8,061 nt of DNA from Gemmatimonadales bacterium. Its GTDB lineage: Bacteria; Gemmatimonadota; Gemmatimonadetes; Palauibacterales; Palauibacteraceae. Each line of letters starts with the position of its first letter. The first letter of the stretch is position 1. A model generated the notes under the pieces. That model was not told the DNA's origin. It saw only the letters and a list, made by a program, of their open reading frames with translations, and ran no database searches. The position numbers were made by a program, and so were the translations under genes. Where the stretch lies: NCBI GenBank assembly GCA_030636765.1, contig DAOVWI010000094.1, positions 1 through 8,061 on the forward strand. Direction: 5' to 3'. Positions 6,495 to 8,061 of this stretch are shown here, in pieces.

Positions 6495-7558
6495 CCGGTT
6501 GCCCCTTCGGTCGGACTCCCTTCCTCCACCGAGAACTCGTGCACGGCGCGAGCCACCGCGGCGATCACCTCGGGATCCGTGCTCGGATGGATGCCGTGGC
6601 CGAGGTTGAAGATGTGGCCGGGCCGGCCGTTGACGCGCCTGAGGATCTCCCGCGTGCGCGAGACAGCCACATCGGCACCGGCGAGCAGTAACGTGGGGTC
6701 GAGGTTACCCTGGATAGCGCGGTCGGGCCCGATGATCTCCCATGCCTCGTCGATCGGGATCCGCCAGTCCACTCCGATCGCGTCACCGCCCGCTCGTGCG
6801 AGCAGGGGGAGAAGCCGCGGATTCCCCGTCGCGAAGTGGATGGAGGGTACGCCGGCACCGGCCAGCGCGTCGAGCACGGTTCCCGAGTGCTCGAGCACGT
6901 ACCGCTCGTAGTCTTCGGGGGAGAGGCAGCCGGCCCACGAATCGAACAGCTGCACGGCGCTCGCTCCCGCCTCGGCCTGCGCCACGGCGAACTCCGCCAG
7001 GTGCTCGGCCCAGAAGCCCGCCAGGCGGTGCCAGCTCTCCGGCTCCGTCCACATGAAGCGCTTCGTCTGTTCGAGCCGGCTGGCCCGGCTGCCCTCGAAC
7101 AGGTAGGAGCACAGCGTGAACGGTCCGCCGACGAAGCCGATGACCGGCACGGAGAGCCGCTCCCGGAGAAGCCCGAGGGCCTCGAGCACGAAGGAGAGAG
7201 CCTCGCGGGGCTCGAACGGCCTCAGGCGCTCCAGGTCCCCGGGGAGGTCGAGCGGCGGATCCACGACCGGCCCGATCTCGCTGCGGATCTCGAACTCGAG
7301 GCCCGCCCCGAGAAAGGGCGTCGCCAGGTCCGTGAAGAGGACGGCCGCATCGACTTCAAAGTACTCGAGAGGGAGCGCGGTAACTTCCGCTGCCGCATTG
7401 GGTTCCCGTATGATCTCGAGGAAGCTTCGGCGCGCTCTGATCTCCCGGTAGCGCGGCAGGCAGCGCCCGGCCTGGCGCATGAACCAGACGGGCGTGCGGT
7501 CGACGGGCTGGCGCCGCAATGCGCGCAGTAGGCGGTCGTTGAATTCAGGTTGGCTCAT
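6491..7558 (-). CDS. hemE: Uroporphyrinogen decarboxylase HemE
   Basis: 355 aa, against 354 in E. coli. Removes four acetate carboxyl groups from uroporphyrinogen III to give coproporphyrinogen III in the cytosol; needs no cofactor. Seen: the signature PVWFMRQAGRCLPRYRE (23-39) with R28 and R32 for substrate carboxylates, D77 in LFTDLATPFLGAG (the catalytic Asp), GFVGGPFTLCSYLFEG (141-156) with Y152, FDSWAG (205-210) with S207, and HIFNLGHGI (315-323) with H321. All match the recalled active-site residues of human UROD (Arg37, Arg41, Asp86, Tyr164, Ser219, His339). Start: ATG 7558 gives the family N terminus. The longer open frame to 7792 overlaps aceK in another frame and is rejected. Its ribosome-binding site is weak, so it may rely on coupling to aceK, which ends 13 nt upstream. 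It shares a 4-nt overlap with hemH. Confidence 0.97.
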   Translation of the reverse strand: MSQPEFNDRLLRALRRQPVDRTPVWFMRQAGRCLPRYREIRARRSFLEIIREPNAAAEVTALPLEYFEVDAAVLFTDLATPFLGAGLEFEIRSEIGPVVDPPLDLPGDLERLRPFEPREALSFVLEALGLLRERLSVPVIGFVGGPFTLCSYLFEGSRASRLEQTKRFMWTEPESWHRLAGFWAEHLAEFAVAQAEAGASAVQLFDSWAGCLSPEDYERYVLEHSGTVLDALAGAGVPSIHFATGNPRLLPLLARAGGDAIGVDWRIPIDEAWEIIGPDRAIQGNLDPTLLLAGADVAVSRTREILRRVNGRPGHIFNLGHGIHPSTDPEVIAAVARAVHEFSVEEGSPTEGATG

Positions 7559-7571
7559 ACGGCCGAGAACT

Positions 7572-8061
7572 CTACGGCGCCCTTCGGCTCCTCGCCAGCG
7601 GTCGCAGACGACAGGACGGCGGGTAGGGGATGAAGTCCATGATCTCGCCCGCATGCTGGCGCTTCTGCATGTCCTCCCAAAACTTGACCTCGAACAGGTC
7701 GCCATGGGCGGCGCGGAAGGTTGCGAGGAGATCGGGGCCGAGACCCAGAAAGAGGGGAAACTCCTCCGGGAAGATGTCGTCCTCGCCGACACCGAACCAG
7801 CTTTGGGCCGCCAGCTCGTCCTCCGGATGGACGGCCTCCGGGATCTTCCGGAAGCGGCAATCGGTCACCAGGCAGAGCTCGTCGTAATCGTAAAAGAGCA
7901 AGCGGCCGTGCCGGGTCACGCCGAAGTTCTTGAGAAGAAAGTCGCCCGGGAAGACGTTGGAGGCAGCGAGATCCTTGATCGCCTGCCCATAGTCGAGCAC
8001 GATCCTCCGGGCGGCTTCGGGGTCGGCCCGCCGCACGTAGACATCCAGCGGCGTCATCAGC
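7572..8061 (-). CDS. aceK: Isocitrate dehydrogenase kinase/phosphatase AceK (C-terminal part; 5' end outside window)
   Basis: About 163 residues are visible; the frame continues past 8061, so the ATG at 8057 is internal. AceK phosphorylates isocitrate dehydrogenase to shut it down and also dephosphorylates it, sending carbon into the glyoxylate bypass during growth on acetate or fatty acids. Seen: LDYGQAIKDLAASNVFPGD then LLKNFGVTRHG and FYDYDE, which carry the equivalents of E. coli Asp457, Asn462 and Asp475 of the kinase site, and Asp477. The family segment DIFPEEFPLFLG and a final MDFIPYP follow. After that come about 15 Arg/Pro-rich residues that look like an unconserved tail. It leads the aceK-hemE-hemH row with a 13-nt gap. 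Its presence implies a glyoxylate shunt elsewhere in the genome. Confidence 0.95.
   Translation of the reverse strand, partial: LMTPLDVYVRRADPEAARRIVLDYGQAIKDLAASNVFPGDFLLKNFGVTRHGRLLFYDYDELCLVTDCRFRKIPEAVHPEDELAAQSWFGVGEDDIFPEEFPLFLGLGPDLLATFRAAHGDLFEVKFWEDMQKRQHAGEIMDFIPYPPSCRLRPLARSRRAP

Noticed and set aside
7559..7792. Upstream extension of the hemE frame to 7792
   Set aside because: It overlaps aceK in another frame with Ser/Arg-rich shadow sequence, and HemE has its full family length from ATG 7558.

Overview
The window is GC-rich and tightly packed, with strong third-position GC that creates long shadow ORFs opposite the real genes. It carries six well-supported genes and the edge of a possible seventh. 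The gene set is chromosomal: heme synthesis, an Fe-S carrier, the glyoxylate-bypass switch protein AceK, a eukaryotic-type Ser/Thr kinase, an ADP/ATP-translocase-like transporter and a flavin reductase-like enzyme. This suits a high-GC, free-living, respiring bacterium. The membrane kinase and the HEAT-fused transporter point to groups such as Gemmatimonadota, Acidobacteriota or Myxococcota, but the sequence alone does not settle the phylum. I see no insertion sequence, CRISPR array, rRNA, tRNA or phage gene.

Left part (1-835): the likely first codons of a leftward gene that runs off the window. Next is a 97-bp divergent gap with a short 23-bp tandem repeat, then a rightward nitroreductase-fold gene. 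Its substrate-lid residues match iodotyrosine deiodinase rather than a generic nitroreductase.

Middle part (836-4644, leftward): a two-gene operon. First comes a Ser/Thr protein kinase with six predicted N-terminal membrane helices and the kinase domain at the C terminus. Its stop overlaps the likely GTG start of the second gene, a 12-helix transporter of the ADP/ATP translocase (TLC/NTT) family fused to a soluble HEAT-like tail. The architecture suggests a sensor kinase acting on, or together with, the transporter. That link is inference and is the least explained system in the window.

Right part (4645-8061): a 205-bp divergent gap with a perfect short palindrome separates the kinase from rightward nfuA, an Fe-S cluster carrier. 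nfuA converges with a leftward set in the order aceK (C-terminal part only), hemE, hemH. hemE and hemH overlap by 4 nt (ATGA), and aceK ends 13 nt before hemE. HemE and HemH catalyse non-adjacent late steps of heme synthesis. HemH carries a Cys-rich C terminus that may hold a [2Fe-2S] cluster. Both convergent gene pairs (833/836 and 5431/5439) are separated by only 2 and 7 bp.
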